From: Desulfoferula sp040751985
Lineage (GTDB): Bacteria; Desulfobacterota; Desulfarculia; Desulfarculales; Desulfarculaceae
Direction: 5' to 3'
Length of the DNA stretch: 64,000 bases
NCBI GenBank assembly: GCA_040751985.1
Contig: JBFMFU010000092.1
Location: 1-64,000, forward strand
The notes beneath the pieces are model-generated. The model saw only the letters and a list, made by a program, of their open reading frames with translations, had not been told where the DNA came from and ran no database searches. Position 1 is the stretch's first letter, and each line of letters begins with the position of its first letter. Position numbers and translations under genes: made by a program. Below are positions 17,842 through 25,146 of the stretch, one piece after another.

Positions 17842-18660
17842 CTAACCATTGCCCAACGTAGGTGGCTTACGTACAAAGGCCTGCACGGTCAGCAACAAGT
17901 AAGTCGCTACCCAGGCCAGGTAAGCCGCGAAAAACAAGCCGGTGAGGGGGTTGTGGCTGGCGGTGAGCACCGCCCCCACCCGGCTGCGGCCTTGGGAGTC
18001 GTCGCGGTAAAACTCCGACAGGGTCAGGCGCAGGCCGTTCTTCACCAGCGGCTCCAGGATACGCAACTCGGCGGTTTCCACCCGCTGCGCGCCTTGCCAT
18101 ACCGCCACCCGCGCCACGTTCTTCTGGCGGTCAAAGGCCGCCACCGTATGGACCTGGCGGGCCCTGCGGTAGGGAAGGTTGAGCAACTTGGGGTCGTTGA
18201 CGTAATGGACCTGCTCCACCGCGATGCGCAGGTCGCCGGGCAAGGTCCGGCTCTGGCCGGGCAGCAGCTTGATGCCCTCCTGCTTGAAGCCCAGGGTCAT
18301 CTGGGAGAGGTGGCCCAGCAGAATCAGGATCATAAGCACGTGGGCCAGCAACAAAAGCCAGGAGTGGACTCGGGTCCCGTTCTGCAGGCGGGGCAGTAGC
18401 TTGGTCCAGGCGCAGCAGCAGAGGTTTAGTACCAAGACCCCCACCGCCGCGCACAGGGCCAGGAACCATACGCTCAACAGCATCGAACCGGACTTGCCGC
18501 CCAGCGAGGCCAGCAGCCAATCCAGTATCAGGCCGTGGTCCATGCTGGGCATGATCATACTGTAGGGCCGCACCTGGGCCATGACTATGCCCACGGCCAG
18601 ACAAAAGACCACTCCGCCCAGGGCGTAGAGCATCAATACCAGCGAAGACAGATGTTTCAT
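17842..18660 (-). CDS. ResB/CcsB-like cytochrome c assembly protein
   Basis: A 272-residue membrane protein with hydrophobic helices at about 5-28, 60-85, 98-118 and near the C-terminus, and a periplasmic beta-rich loop (GFKQEGIKLLPGQSRTLPGD near residue 125, then a REYxDD-like LSEFYRDDSQGRS). This layout is that of ResB/CcsB, which with CcsA forms the System II heme-delivery and ligation complex for c-type cytochromes. It is smaller than typical ResB (over 400 residues). Its start overlaps the CcsA-like stop as ATGA, and modA follows after 10 bases. Its presence inside a molybdate operon is unusual. Confidence 0.75.
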   Translation of the reverse strand: MKHLSSLVLMLYALGGVVFCLAVGIVMAQVRPYSMIMPSMDHGLILDWLLASLGGKSGSMLLSVWFLALCAAVGVLVLNLCCCAWTKLLPRLQNGTRVHSWLLLLAHVLMILILLGHLSQMTLGFKQEGIKLLPGQSRTLPGDLRIAVEQVHYVNDPKLLNLPYRRARQVHTVAAFDRQKNVARVAVWQGAQRVETAELRILEPLVKNGLRLTLSEFYRDDSQGRSRVGAVLTASHNPLTGLFFAAYLAWVATYLLLTVQAFVRKPPTLGNG

Positions 18661-19421
18661 AGGAAGGACTCCGTCACCTGGTGCACCAGGAAGGCACCCA
18701 TGCCCAACAGACCGGGCGGGCCGTAGGCCAGGCGCAGGGCCCTGGGGTTGGCGGCCAATTTGGGGGGCAGGTGCAAGGCGGCGCTGGCCAGCAAAAAGAT
18801 CATAGTGGACTCCAGAAAGTTCCGGTTCCAAAGCCAGTAATCGCCGCGCCAACTTAGACACCAGTAAAAGCCGGACACCTCGCCCAGCAGGAATACCGCC
18901 GTGCCCAGCAGGAGAAAGCGGCGGGATCTGGTGATCAGCAGGCGCCGCATCTCGCCATCTCCGTCCCTACCCGGCCAGGCCAACGCGATTAGGGCGGAAT
19001 AGAACAACAGAGGCATAGCCAGGAGCCGGCACATGAAGAAGGCACGGTTCCAGGTGTAGTGATAGATGAACCAGTCCGGGTTCACCCGGCGGGGAACCCA
19101 GACCAAGATGAACAGGAGCAGGACCACGGCACCCCAGGCCAGCGCCACCAGCGGCCGGTTGGCCCCGGGACCGAACTGGGAGCCAAAGGCCAAGGTAGCC
19201 AGCACCAGGGCCATGTAGCCCAACGACTCCAGGGCCCCGCCGAGGGGCGGGCGGCCGGTCTGCGCGCAGACGCCGCCTGTAAAGGCCAGGCCGGCCAGCA
19301 GCGCCGCCAGCCCTACGGCGCGAGCCCAGGCTGCGCGGCCGCAGCCGGCGGCCGCGACTCCCAGGACCGCCAGGCCTAGAAACACCCAGAATGAAAAATC
19401 GCTGAACACCGCCGCCTGCAT
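18657..19421 (-). CDS. CcsA/ResC-like cytochrome c assembly protein
   Basis: A 254-residue membrane protein with about eight helices. Family marks are GRPPLGGALESLGYMAL (about residue 56), a His in HYTWNRAFF (about 121), and the WWD-type periplasmic segment SWRGDYWLWNRNFLESTM (about 190). A typical CcsA has a WGxYWxWDPKETW-like segment there, so the Asp-Pro-Lys-Glu-Thr core is replaced by Asn-Arg-Asn-Phe-Leu and the heme-handling site is divergent. It is first gene of the ccsA-resB-modA-modB-modC run, directly behind two ModE-type boxes. Confidence 0.8.
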   Translation of the reverse strand: MQAAVFSDFSFWVFLGLAVLGVAAAGCGRAAWARAVGLAALLAGLAFTGGVCAQTGRPPLGGALESLGYMALVLATLAFGSQFGPGANRPLVALAWGAVVLLLFILVWVPRRVNPDWFIYHYTWNRAFFMCRLLAMPLLFYSALIALAWPGRDGDGEMRRLLITRSRRFLLLGTAVFLLGEVSGFYWCLSWRGDYWLWNRNFLESTMIFLLASAALHLPPKLAANPRALRLAYGPPGLLGMGAFLVHQVTESFL

Positions 19422-19458
19422 TTTAAAGTTTCCCCGCCGCGCAGCCGATCAACCGTTT

Positions 19459-19482
19459 CGTTATATTATTTATAAGATATCG
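19459..19482 (-). promoter_or_regulatory. ModE-type operator, site 1
   Basis: CGTTATATT, six bases, then AAGATATCG. The left half is identical to the left half of the E. coli modA operator as I remember it (CGTTATATT-N6-TACATAACG); the right half, read on the other strand, matches CGTTATATT at seven of nine. It lies 38 bases upstream of the CcsA-like start and close to where the promoter of that operon must be. Confidence 0.65.
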
Positions 19483-19497
19483 CTCCGCCTAACAAGG

Positions 19498-19513
19498 CCC
19501 CCGAGAGAGGGGG
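19498..19513 (-). terminator. Possible weak terminator of the modE-like gene
   Basis: CCCCC-gagaga-GGGGG between the two ModE-type boxes. On the minus strand it follows the ModE-like stop by 58 bases and is trailed by CCTTGTTA, so it could partly end that transcript before the operon promoter. The T content is modest. Confidence 0.35.
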
Positions 19514-19521
19514 TTAGCTTG

Positions 19522-19545
19522 CGTTATATTATGTTAAACATATCA
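19522..19545 (-). promoter_or_regulatory. ModE-type operator, site 2
   Basis: A second exact CGTTATATT half-site, six bases, then AACATATCA, whose complement matches the half-site at six of nine. It is 63 bases from site 1, between the ModE-like gene and the operon it probably controls. Two boxes with the same half-site orientation favour real regulator binding over chance. Confidence 0.6.
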
Positions 19546-19570
19546 CGTCAAGAAAAACTATGCCCGGTGC

Positions 19571-19951
19571 TCAAGGACGCTGGTTTTCCACCCATCCCTG
19601 GAAGCGCTTCACCAGAGCCCAGAACTCGCTCACCGCCCGCCGGCCCTCCGGGCTGAGCCAGGCGCCGCCGCCGCCCTTGCCGCCGGCCTGCTTGACCACC
19701 AGGGGCTGCTCGGACAGGCGGTTCATGCTCTCCACCAGCTTCCAGGCGTGACTGAAGCTCATGCCCATGGACTTGGCCGCCGCCGACACCGAGCCCTTTT
19801 CGGCGATGCGCTCCAGAAGCACCACCCGGCCCCAGGACAGGTAGGTCTCGCCGTCCTGCTCCACCCACAGGCGTCCCTTGACCTGGCGGCCCCGGCGGGC
19901 CGGGCCGGAGGCCATGGCGTTGTGGTCTATGTCCTGCTTGATCTTGGGCAT
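19571..19951 (-). CDS. ModE-like DNA-binding protein (N-terminal domain only)
   Basis: A 126-residue winged helix-turn-helix protein of the ModE N-terminal type: LLERIAEKGSVSAAAKSMGM, then SFSHAWKLVESMNRLSEQPL, then a Gly-rich wing GGKGGGGAWLSPEGRR. It lacks the C-terminal di-Mop domain that binds molybdate in E. coli ModE, as many deltaproteobacterial members do, so how it senses Mo is unclear. The ATG at 19951 (MPKIKQD) is taken as start because homology begins there. It lies upstream of, and in the same direction as, the ccs-mod operon. Confidence 0.85.
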   Translation of the reverse strand: MPKIKQDIDHNAMASGPARRGRQVKGRLWVEQDGETYLSWGRVVLLERIAEKGSVSAAAKSMGMSFSHAWKLVESMNRLSEQPLVVKQAGGKGGGGAWLSPEGRRAVSEFWALVKRFQGWVENQRP

Positions 19952-20079
19952 GCGTTGACCTGCTCGGCTAAAGACGACCAGGGGCATTTTACCACAGGCG
20001 CCCCGGCGGCATAAGGCCGCGGGACACCGCCTCGGGCGGCCTGCCCTGCCCTACCCACCAATTTGTAACCAAGCATGCT

Positions 20080-20117
20080 GCCTACAAAATAGTGTCTTTC
20101 CCTTTTGTAGGCCATTT
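20080..20117 (+). other. Perfect 10-bp hairpin with T-run, possible sRNA end
   Basis: GCCTACAAAA (20080-20089), a 13-base loop, then TTTTGTAGGC (20103-20112) and CATTTTT. It has the form of a plus-strand intrinsic terminator, yet no plus-strand gene precedes it; the ModE-like gene is transcribed away from it. It sits in the 609-base gap 19952-20560. It may end a short unannotated RNA or be a regulatory palindrome. Confidence 0.45.
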
Positions 20118-20300
20118 TTGCCCCATGGCGTGATCATGCGCTCGGTCAGCACTGGCGATCCGGCCAATGCTCAGTCGGACCCCGACCAAGTTCTCTTTTA
20201 TATCAATTTGTTTTATAAGGTTATTTTTGCAGACCGTTTTGCCTGTTGTTCAAGCAATCCACCTCGACCAAGCCCTAGCCGCTCATTGTTACCACCCACC

Positions 20301-20378
20301 TACCGTTTGGTATCTTTAAGCCCCTCCCAGGGCCTCTATCCTACCGATTGGTATTAATTTTTAGCCTACCCAAAGGTA
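20301..20378 (+). promoter_or_regulatory. Three TACC-N4-GGTA palindromes, likely activator sites
   Basis: CTACC-n4-GGTAT occurs at 20300-20313, 20341-20354 and 20366-20379, each with the same flanking C and T. Centres are 41 and 25 bases apart, and the last lies about 70 bases above a -24/-12 promoter. The position and dyad symmetry fit upstream activator sites for a sigma-54 enhancer-binding protein such as NtrC, though the sequence is not the E. coli NtrC consensus. The surrounding gap 20113-20440 is AT-rich and holds no gene that I can see. Confidence 0.6.
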
Positions 20379-20440
20379 TGTTTTGTACCCGCCGATGATT
20401 TTCCCCACTTTTTCAGCTTATTACCAGCACCGCCCTCGCC

Positions 20441-20456
20441 TGGTACGGCCCTTGCT
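20441..20456 (+). promoter_or_regulatory. Sigma-54 promoter of amtB-glnK
   Basis: TGGTACGGCCCTTGCT matches the -24/-12 consensus TGGCACG-N4-TTGCW at every defined base but one, and has the exact GG-N10-GC spacing. The predicted start is near 20467, giving a leader of about 95 bases to amtB. Confidence 0.75.
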
Positions 20457-20560
20457 CTGGTGGTGGGGGATTGATTGGCTGCGATCGCCGGCGGGCCGTG
20501 GGAGGAGGGGCCTGCGCCGGGCCGGCGGGCGGGTTTGCAACAACCATTGGGAGGGCTTTA

Positions 20561-21784
20561 ATGGCTAACCTGAACACCGGCGACACCGCCTGGCTCCTGG
20601 TCTGCTGCGCGCTGGTCCTGCTCATGACCCCGGGCCTGGCCTTTTTCTACGGCGGCATGGTCCGCAAGAAAAACGTGCTCTCCACCCTGACCCTGAGCTA
20701 CACCTTCATGGCCCTGATCGGGGTGCAGTGGCTGCTCTACGGCTACAGCCTGTCCTTCGGCCCGGACATCGGCGGGCTCATCGGCAGCCTGAAGTACGTG
20801 GGCTTCATCGGCGTGGGCCCGGCGCCTAACCCCAACTACGGCGGCACCATCCCCCACGGCCTGTTCGCCGCCTTCCAGATGATGTTCGCGGTGATTACTC
20901 CGGCCCTGATCACCGGCGGTTTCGTGGAGCGGGTGCGCTTCAAGTCCTTCCTGCTCTTCGGTCTGGCCTGGGCCACGTTGGTCTATGACCCCCTGTGCCA
21001 CTGGGTCTGGGCCGCGGGCGGCTGGCTGGCCTCCATGGGCGTGCTGGACTTCGCCGGCGGCACCGTGGTGCACATCGCCGCCGGTTTCTCCGCCCTGGCC
21101 TTCGCCCTGGTCATCGGGCCGCGGCGGGGCTACGGCCGGGCCCCCATGGAGCCCAACAACATTCCCTACACCGTGCTGGGCGCGGGCCTCTTGTGGGTGG
21201 GTTGGTTCGGATTCAACGCCGGCAGCGCCCTGGCCGCCAACGGCGTGGCGGTCAGCGCCCTCTTGGCCACCAACACCTCCGGCGCGGCGGCGGGCCTGGT
21301 GTGGATGCTCCTGTCTTGGCTGGACGGCCGGCCCAGCACCCTGGGCCTGGTCACGGGCATGATCGTGGGCCTGGCCGCGGTGACGCCGGCCTCGGGCTTC
21401 GTCACCCCCCTGGCGGCCCTGGTCATCGGCGCGGTGGCCGCGCCCATCAGCTACTACGCCATCCGCTACCGGGTGCGCAAGGGCCTGGACGAGTCCCTGG
21501 ATGTCTTCGCCTGCCACGGCATGGCCTCCACCTGGGGCATGATCGCCACCGGTCTGTTCGCCACCAAGGCCATCAACCCGGCCGGGGCCTACGGCCTGTT
21601 CTACGGCAACCCCAAGCAGTTGGCCGTGCAGATCCTGGCGGCAATAGTGACCATGGTCTTCTCCTTCGGCGTCACCTACATCATCGCCCGGGCCCTCAAT
21701 GCCAGCATCGGCCTGCGGGCCAGCCAGGTGGAAGAAGAGGTGGGGCTTGACATCAGCGGCCACGGTGAAAGAGCCTATTCTTAG
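20561..21784 (+). CDS. amtB: Ammonium transporter
   Basis: Ammonia/ammonium channel of the Amt/MEP/Rh family, 407 residues with eleven membrane helices. Signatures: DTAWLLVCCALVLLMTPGLA at the N-terminus, FQMMFAVITPALITGGFVERV (about residues 103-123), DFAGGTVVHIAAGFSAL with the first pore histidine (about 165) and ESLDVFACHGMASTWGM with the second (about 315). Start: the ATG at 20561 after GGGAGGG. The frame is open further upstream but without family similarity. The glnK gene follows by 20 bases, the conserved amtB-glnK arrangement. Transcription is probably sigma-54-dependent under nitrogen limitation. Confidence 0.96.
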   Translation: MANLNTGDTAWLLVCCALVLLMTPGLAFFYGGMVRKKNVLSTLTLSYTFMALIGVQWLLYGYSLSFGPDIGGLIGSLKYVGFIGVGPAPNPNYGGTIPHGLFAAFQMMFAVITPALITGGFVERVRFKSFLLFGLAWATLVYDPLCHWVWAAGGWLASMGVLDFAGGTVVHIAAGFSALAFALVIGPRRGYGRAPMEPNNIPYTVLGAGLLWVGWFGFNAGSALAANGVAVSALLATNTSGAAAGLVWMLLSWLDGRPSTLGLVTGMIVGLAAVTPASGFVTPLAALVIGAVAAPISYYAIRYRVRKGLDESLDVFACHGMASTWGMIATGLFATKAINPAGAYGLFYGNPKQLAVQILAAIVTMVFSFGVTYIIARALNASIGLRASQVEEEVGLDISGHGERAYS

Positions 21785-21804
21785 ACCGGCGGGAGGCGCT
21801 AACC

Positions 21805-22200
21805 ATGCTTAAGAAGATCGAGGCCATTATCCGCGAGGACAAGCTGGGCGACGTAAAGGACGCCCTGAATGAGATCGGCATCAAGGGCCTTAACGTGGTG
21901 GAGATACGCGGCCGCGGCCGTCAAGGCGGCATCACCCTGGCTGGGCGCTCGGGCACCTACCAGGTGGACATGCTGCCCAAGATGCAGGTCAACATCATCC
22001 TCAGCGAGCAGAACCTGGACGAGACCATCAAGGCCATCATGGAGGCCGGCCGCACCGGCGACGCCGGCGACGGACTGATCTTCGTCTACCCAGTGGAGGA
22101 AGTGGTGCGCATCCGCACCGGCGAGCGCGGCCACGAGGCCGTGATGTACCCCGGCGACATCGACGAAAAGAAGGGCCGGGGCAAGGCCAAGGAATCCTGA
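21805..22200 (+). CDS. glnK: PII nitrogen regulatory protein (GlnK-type)
   Basis: Trimeric PII signalling protein of 131 residues that binds ATP/ADP and 2-oxoglutarate and blocks AmtB when nitrogen is ample. N-terminal MLKKIEAIIREDKLGDVKDAL is canonical. The T-loop GGITLAGRSGTYQVDMLPK keeps the tyrosine corresponding to Tyr51, the usual uridylylation site, but lacks the TELYRGAEY form. The B-loop TGDAGDGLIFV (about residues 83-93) is complete. A Lys-rich C-terminal tail (EKKGRGKAKES) extends past the usual 112 residues. GGGAGG precedes the start. Its placement after amtB supports the GlnK role. Confidence 0.95.
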   Translation: MLKKIEAIIREDKLGDVKDALNEIGIKGLNVVEIRGRGRQGGITLAGRSGTYQVDMLPKMQVNIILSEQNLDETIKAIMEAGRTGDAGDGLIFVYPVEEVVRIRTGERGHEAVMYPGDIDEKKGRGKAKES

Positions 22201-22221
22201 TCAACCTTTTGTCCCATATTG

Positions 22222-22265
22222 GCCCGGCGGAGGGATGCGCCCGCACCCGCTCCGCCGGGCTTTTT
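22222..22265 (+). terminator. Terminator of amtB-glnK
   Basis: Ten-base stem GCCCGGCGGA (22222-22231) / TCCGCCGGGC (22251-22260) followed by TTTTT, 21 bases after the glnK stop. Confidence 0.85.
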
Positions 22266-22296
22266 GCCGGCCTACGGGGCCGTAAAATCCTACCGT

Positions 22297-22339
22297 TGCA
22301 CTAGGCGCAGAGGAAGGTATTATTGAACTAGTGCACTAG
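22297..22339 (+). promoter_or_regulatory. TGCACTAG repeat with perfect CTAGTGCACTAG palindrome
   Basis: TGCACTAG occurs at 22297-22304 and again at 22332-22339, the second inside the perfect 12-base palindrome CTAGTGCACTAG (22328-22339). CTAG is rare in bacterial DNA, so the cluster stands out. It lies 150 bases above the cytochrome b/Fe-S gene and could be an operator. I see no convincing -35/-10 pair, and no other feature in 22266-22488. Confidence 0.4.
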
Positions 22340-22488
22340 CCGCCTGGGCTCAAGGCCCGGGCGTCCCGATATCCAGCCCTTGGCGGGCCTGGCGTCTGTG
22401 GTCGCCGGCCCCCGGCGACCAGCGAGGGAGGCCGCAGCCTTGCACCTCTTCCCGCCCCAACCCAGCCCGAACCCAGGGGAAACAAGCC

Positions 22489-24162
22489 ATGTTCTTTAGC
22501 CTCAGCCTGTACGCGGCCCTCTTGATCTGCCTGCTGGGTCTGGCCTACAAGGTCTGGACCTGGCTGACCACCTCCATCGGCCCAGGCTCGGCGGATTACA
22601 CCCCCGGCCAGCGGGTGCGCGCCGCTCTCAAGGGCATGGCCGGCGCCCTGTTCAGCCCCCGGATAGTGCCCCTGCTCAAGACCCTGGCCCTGGACGGCCT
22701 GCTGCAGCGGCGCTCTTTCCGGGTCAGCCGGCTGGCCTGGTCCGCGCACCTGCTCATCTACGCCGGCTTCCTGCTGCTACTGGTGGCCCATGCCCTGGGT
22801 GGGTTGATCATCGGGCGCTGGACCGAGTACTACCCCACCCTCAACCCCTACCTGTTCCTGCGCAACCTGGCCGGGCTCCTGCTCCTGGCCGGGGTGGCGC
22901 TGGTGGTCTACCGCCGGCTGAAGCTGCCGGGCCTGCGCCTGACCACCCGGGGCGTGGACCGGGCGGCCATCGCCCTGCTGGCGGTGATCATGCTCTCCGG
23001 CTTCTGGCTGGAGGCGGGCAAGATCCTCTCGCCGCAGGTCTTCGGCCAGATGGTCAGCGAGTGGGCCGACGCGGGCAACCAGGCCGAGGTGCGCGCCCTG
23101 CAGGCCTTCTGGGGCCAGGAGTACGGCGTGGCCTTCCCTGGCCAGGCCGCGCCGCCCGCGGCCGAGTTGCTGGCCCAGGGCCGCCAACTCAACCAGCAGT
23201 ACTGCGCCAACTGCCACTCCGCCCCCCAGTGGGCCGCGGGCTCCTACCTGCTCTCGCGGGCGTTCAAGCCGGCGGCCGCGGCCCTGGCTGCGCCGGGCCT
23301 GCTGAATGTCCTTTACTACGTACACTTCCTGGCCTGCTGGCTGGGCCTGGCCCTGCTGCCCTTCAGCAAGTTCCTGCACCTGTTCACCACGCCCCTGCTC
23401 TTGATGATCAACGCGGTCAGCGACCGCCAGAAGATGGACCCGGCCAACCGGGCCACGGTGCGGGCCCTGGAGCTGGACGCCTGCATGCACTGCGCGGTCT
23501 GCTCCATCCACTGCTCGGTGGCCGTGGCCCTGCGCCACGTGCCCAACCTGCTCCTCTTGCCCTCGGAGAAACTGGCCGCGCTGGACCGCACCGCCCGCGG
23601 CCGGGCCCAGGAGCGCCGCCAACTGGAGACGATCCGCGAGGGCTGCTACATCTGCAGCAGCTGCTACCGCTGCACCCGCTTGTGCACCGCGGGCATCAAC
23701 CTGCAGGACCTCTGGTTCGCCCAGAAGGACGACCTGCTGGCCCAGGCCGGCCTGGGCGAGCCCTACGTGGACTTCGCCCGGGCCGCGGACCAGGCCGCCG
23801 AGCCCAGCCGGAGCCAGTCCCTGCTGCGGGTGCGCCAGGAGGGCTTCCAGCACGAGCTTAAGCTCTCGGCCCAGGCCGGCACCTTCTCCGAGTGCTACCG
23901 CTGCCAGACCTGCACCAACGTCTGCCCGGTGGTGTTCCACTTCCAGCAGCCTAAGGAGGAGCTGGACCTCTTGCCCCACCAGATCATGCACTCGCTGGGC
24001 CTAGGCCTCAGAGAGGAGGCCATGGGCGCGCGCATGGTCTGGCGCTGCCTGACCTGCTACCACTGCCAGGAGGCCTGCCCCATGGGGGTGAAGGTGACCG
24101 ACGTATTGTTCGAGCTGCGCAACCTGACCGCCGGCGGCGGCTCCACGCGGGAGGAAGCCTGA
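22489..24162 (+). CDS. Cytochrome b / heme c / multi-[4Fe-4S] fusion protein (HdrE/HdrC-like)
   Basis: A 557-residue membrane redox protein. N-terminal part: about six helices of NarI/HdrE-type cytochrome b with candidate heme histidines in SAHLLIYAGF, VAHALGG, YYVHFLACW and FSKFLHLF. Between them a probable periplasmic loop (about residues 195-260) carries a CANCH heme c site. The C-terminal cytoplasmic part has four Cys groups of [4Fe-4S] type: CMHCAVCSIHC, CYICSSCYRCTRLC, CYRCQTCTNVCP and CLTCYHCQEACP. Its stop overlaps the start of the HdrB-like gene (TGATG). The likely role is electron transfer between periplasmic cytochromes or quinone and the cytoplasmic HdrB-like partner. Confidence 0.88.
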   Translation: MFFSLSLYAALLICLLGLAYKVWTWLTTSIGPGSADYTPGQRVRAALKGMAGALFSPRIVPLLKTLALDGLLQRRSFRVSRLAWSAHLLIYAGFLLLLVAHALGGLIIGRWTEYYPTLNPYLFLRNLAGLLLLAGVALVVYRRLKLPGLRLTTRGVDRAAIALLAVIMLSGFWLEAGKILSPQVFGQMVSEWADAGNQAEVRALQAFWGQEYGVAFPGQAAPPAAELLAQGRQLNQQYCANCHSAPQWAAGSYLLSRAFKPAAAALAAPGLLNVLYYVHFLACWLGLALLPFSKFLHLFTTPLLLMINAVSDRQKMDPANRATVRALELDACMHCAVCSIHCSVAVALRHVPNLLLLPSEKLAALDRTARGRAQERRQLETIREGCYICSSCYRCTRLCTAGINLQDLWFAQKDDLLAQAGLGEPYVDFARAADQAAEPSRSQSLLRVRQEGFQHELKLSAQAGTFSECYRCQTCTNVCPVVFHFQQPKEELDLLPHQIMHSLGLGLREEAMGARMVWRCLTCYHCQEACPMGVKVTDVLFELRNLTAGGGSTREEA

Positions 24163-25061
24163 TGCGCTACGCCCTGTTCCTGGGCTGCAAGATCCCCTAC
24201 TTCGTGCCCCAGTACGAGATCTCCACCCGCCGGGTGCTAGCCGAGTTGGGCGTGGATCTGGCGGACCTGGAGTTCAACTGCTGCGGCTACCCCTTCCGCC
24301 ACCTGTACTTCTCCTCCTATCTGTTGGCCGCGGCCCGCGCCCTGGCCCTGGCCGAAGCCCAGGGTCTGGACATCCTCACCCCCTGCAAGTGCTGCTTCGG
24401 CAGCTTCAAGCGGGCCCAGTTCCTGCTCAAGGACAAGCCGGCCCTGCAGCAGGAGGTGGCCGCGGCCCTGGCCGCCGAGGGCCTGGCCTACAGTGGCCTC
24501 TGCCAGGCCAAGCATCTGCAGACGGTGCTGTACCACGACGTGGGCCTGCAGGCGATCAAGGCCCGAGTGGTGCGGCCCTTCGCGGGGCTCAACGCGGCGG
24601 TGATGTACGGCTGCCACGCCCTGCGCCCCAGCCGGGTCACCGGCTTCGACAACCCCTACGCCCCGGTCATCGTGGACCGCTTGGTGGAGACCACCGGCGC
24701 GGTCAGCGTGCCCTGGGAGGGCAAGCTGCAGTGCTGCGGAGCGCCGCTGAGGGGCAAGGACGACGAGCTGTCCCTGGCCATGATCCGCGACCGCCTGGGC
24801 GAGTGCCGCGCCGACGGGGCCGAGGTGCTGGTGGTGGACTGCCCCTACTCCCAGATGCAGGCCGACTGGGCCTTCGACCTGATGCAGCCCAAGGACAGCC
24901 GCGAATACGTGCAGGGCACGGTGCTCTATCCCCAGCTCCTGGGCCTGGCCATGGGCCTGGAGCCTGCCGAGCTGGCCCTGGAGCTGAGCACCCCGGACCT
25001 GAGCTACCTGCTCAGCTTCCTCAGCGAGCCCCAGCCCAAAAAGGCCCACGACCGGCGCTGA
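24162..25061 (+). CDS. HdrB-like CCG-domain protein
   Basis: A 299-residue cytoplasmic protein of the heterodisulfide reductase subunit B family. It has two cysteine-rich (CCG) domains: GCKIPYF, then EFNCCGYPFR and PCKCC in the first; YGCHALRPS, LQCCGAPL and VDCPYSQMQ in the second. In HdrB these bind the noncubane [4Fe-4S] clusters that reduce disulfides. Translation is coupled to the membrane fusion protein upstream. The pair resembles HdrDE- or DsrMK-like modules; the true substrate (a disulfide or thiol pair) is unknown. Confidence 0.9.
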   Translation: MRYALFLGCKIPYFVPQYEISTRRVLAELGVDLADLEFNCCGYPFRHLYFSSYLLAAARALALAEAQGLDILTPCKCCFGSFKRAQFLLKDKPALQQEVAAALAAEGLAYSGLCQAKHLQTVLYHDVGLQAIKARVVRPFAGLNAAVMYGCHALRPSRVTGFDNPYAPVIVDRLVETTGAVSVPWEGKLQCCGAPLRGKDDELSLAMIRDRLGECRADGAEVLVVDCPYSQMQADWAFDLMQPKDSREYVQGTVLYPQLLGLAMGLEPAELALELSTPDLSYLLSFLSEPQPKKAHDRR

Positions 25062-25146
25062 GCCGGGCCCGCGGCCGCCAAGGGGTGGCCTGGAGCCCTG
25101 GCATGCTTCAGAATTGTAGACATCGGGCCTGAACAAGGAGCAAGCC

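Noticed and set aside
22336..22749. Minus-strand frame at the start of the cytochrome b/Fe-S gene
   Set aside because: Antisense to a well-supported gene; composition is that of a high-GC shadow frame.
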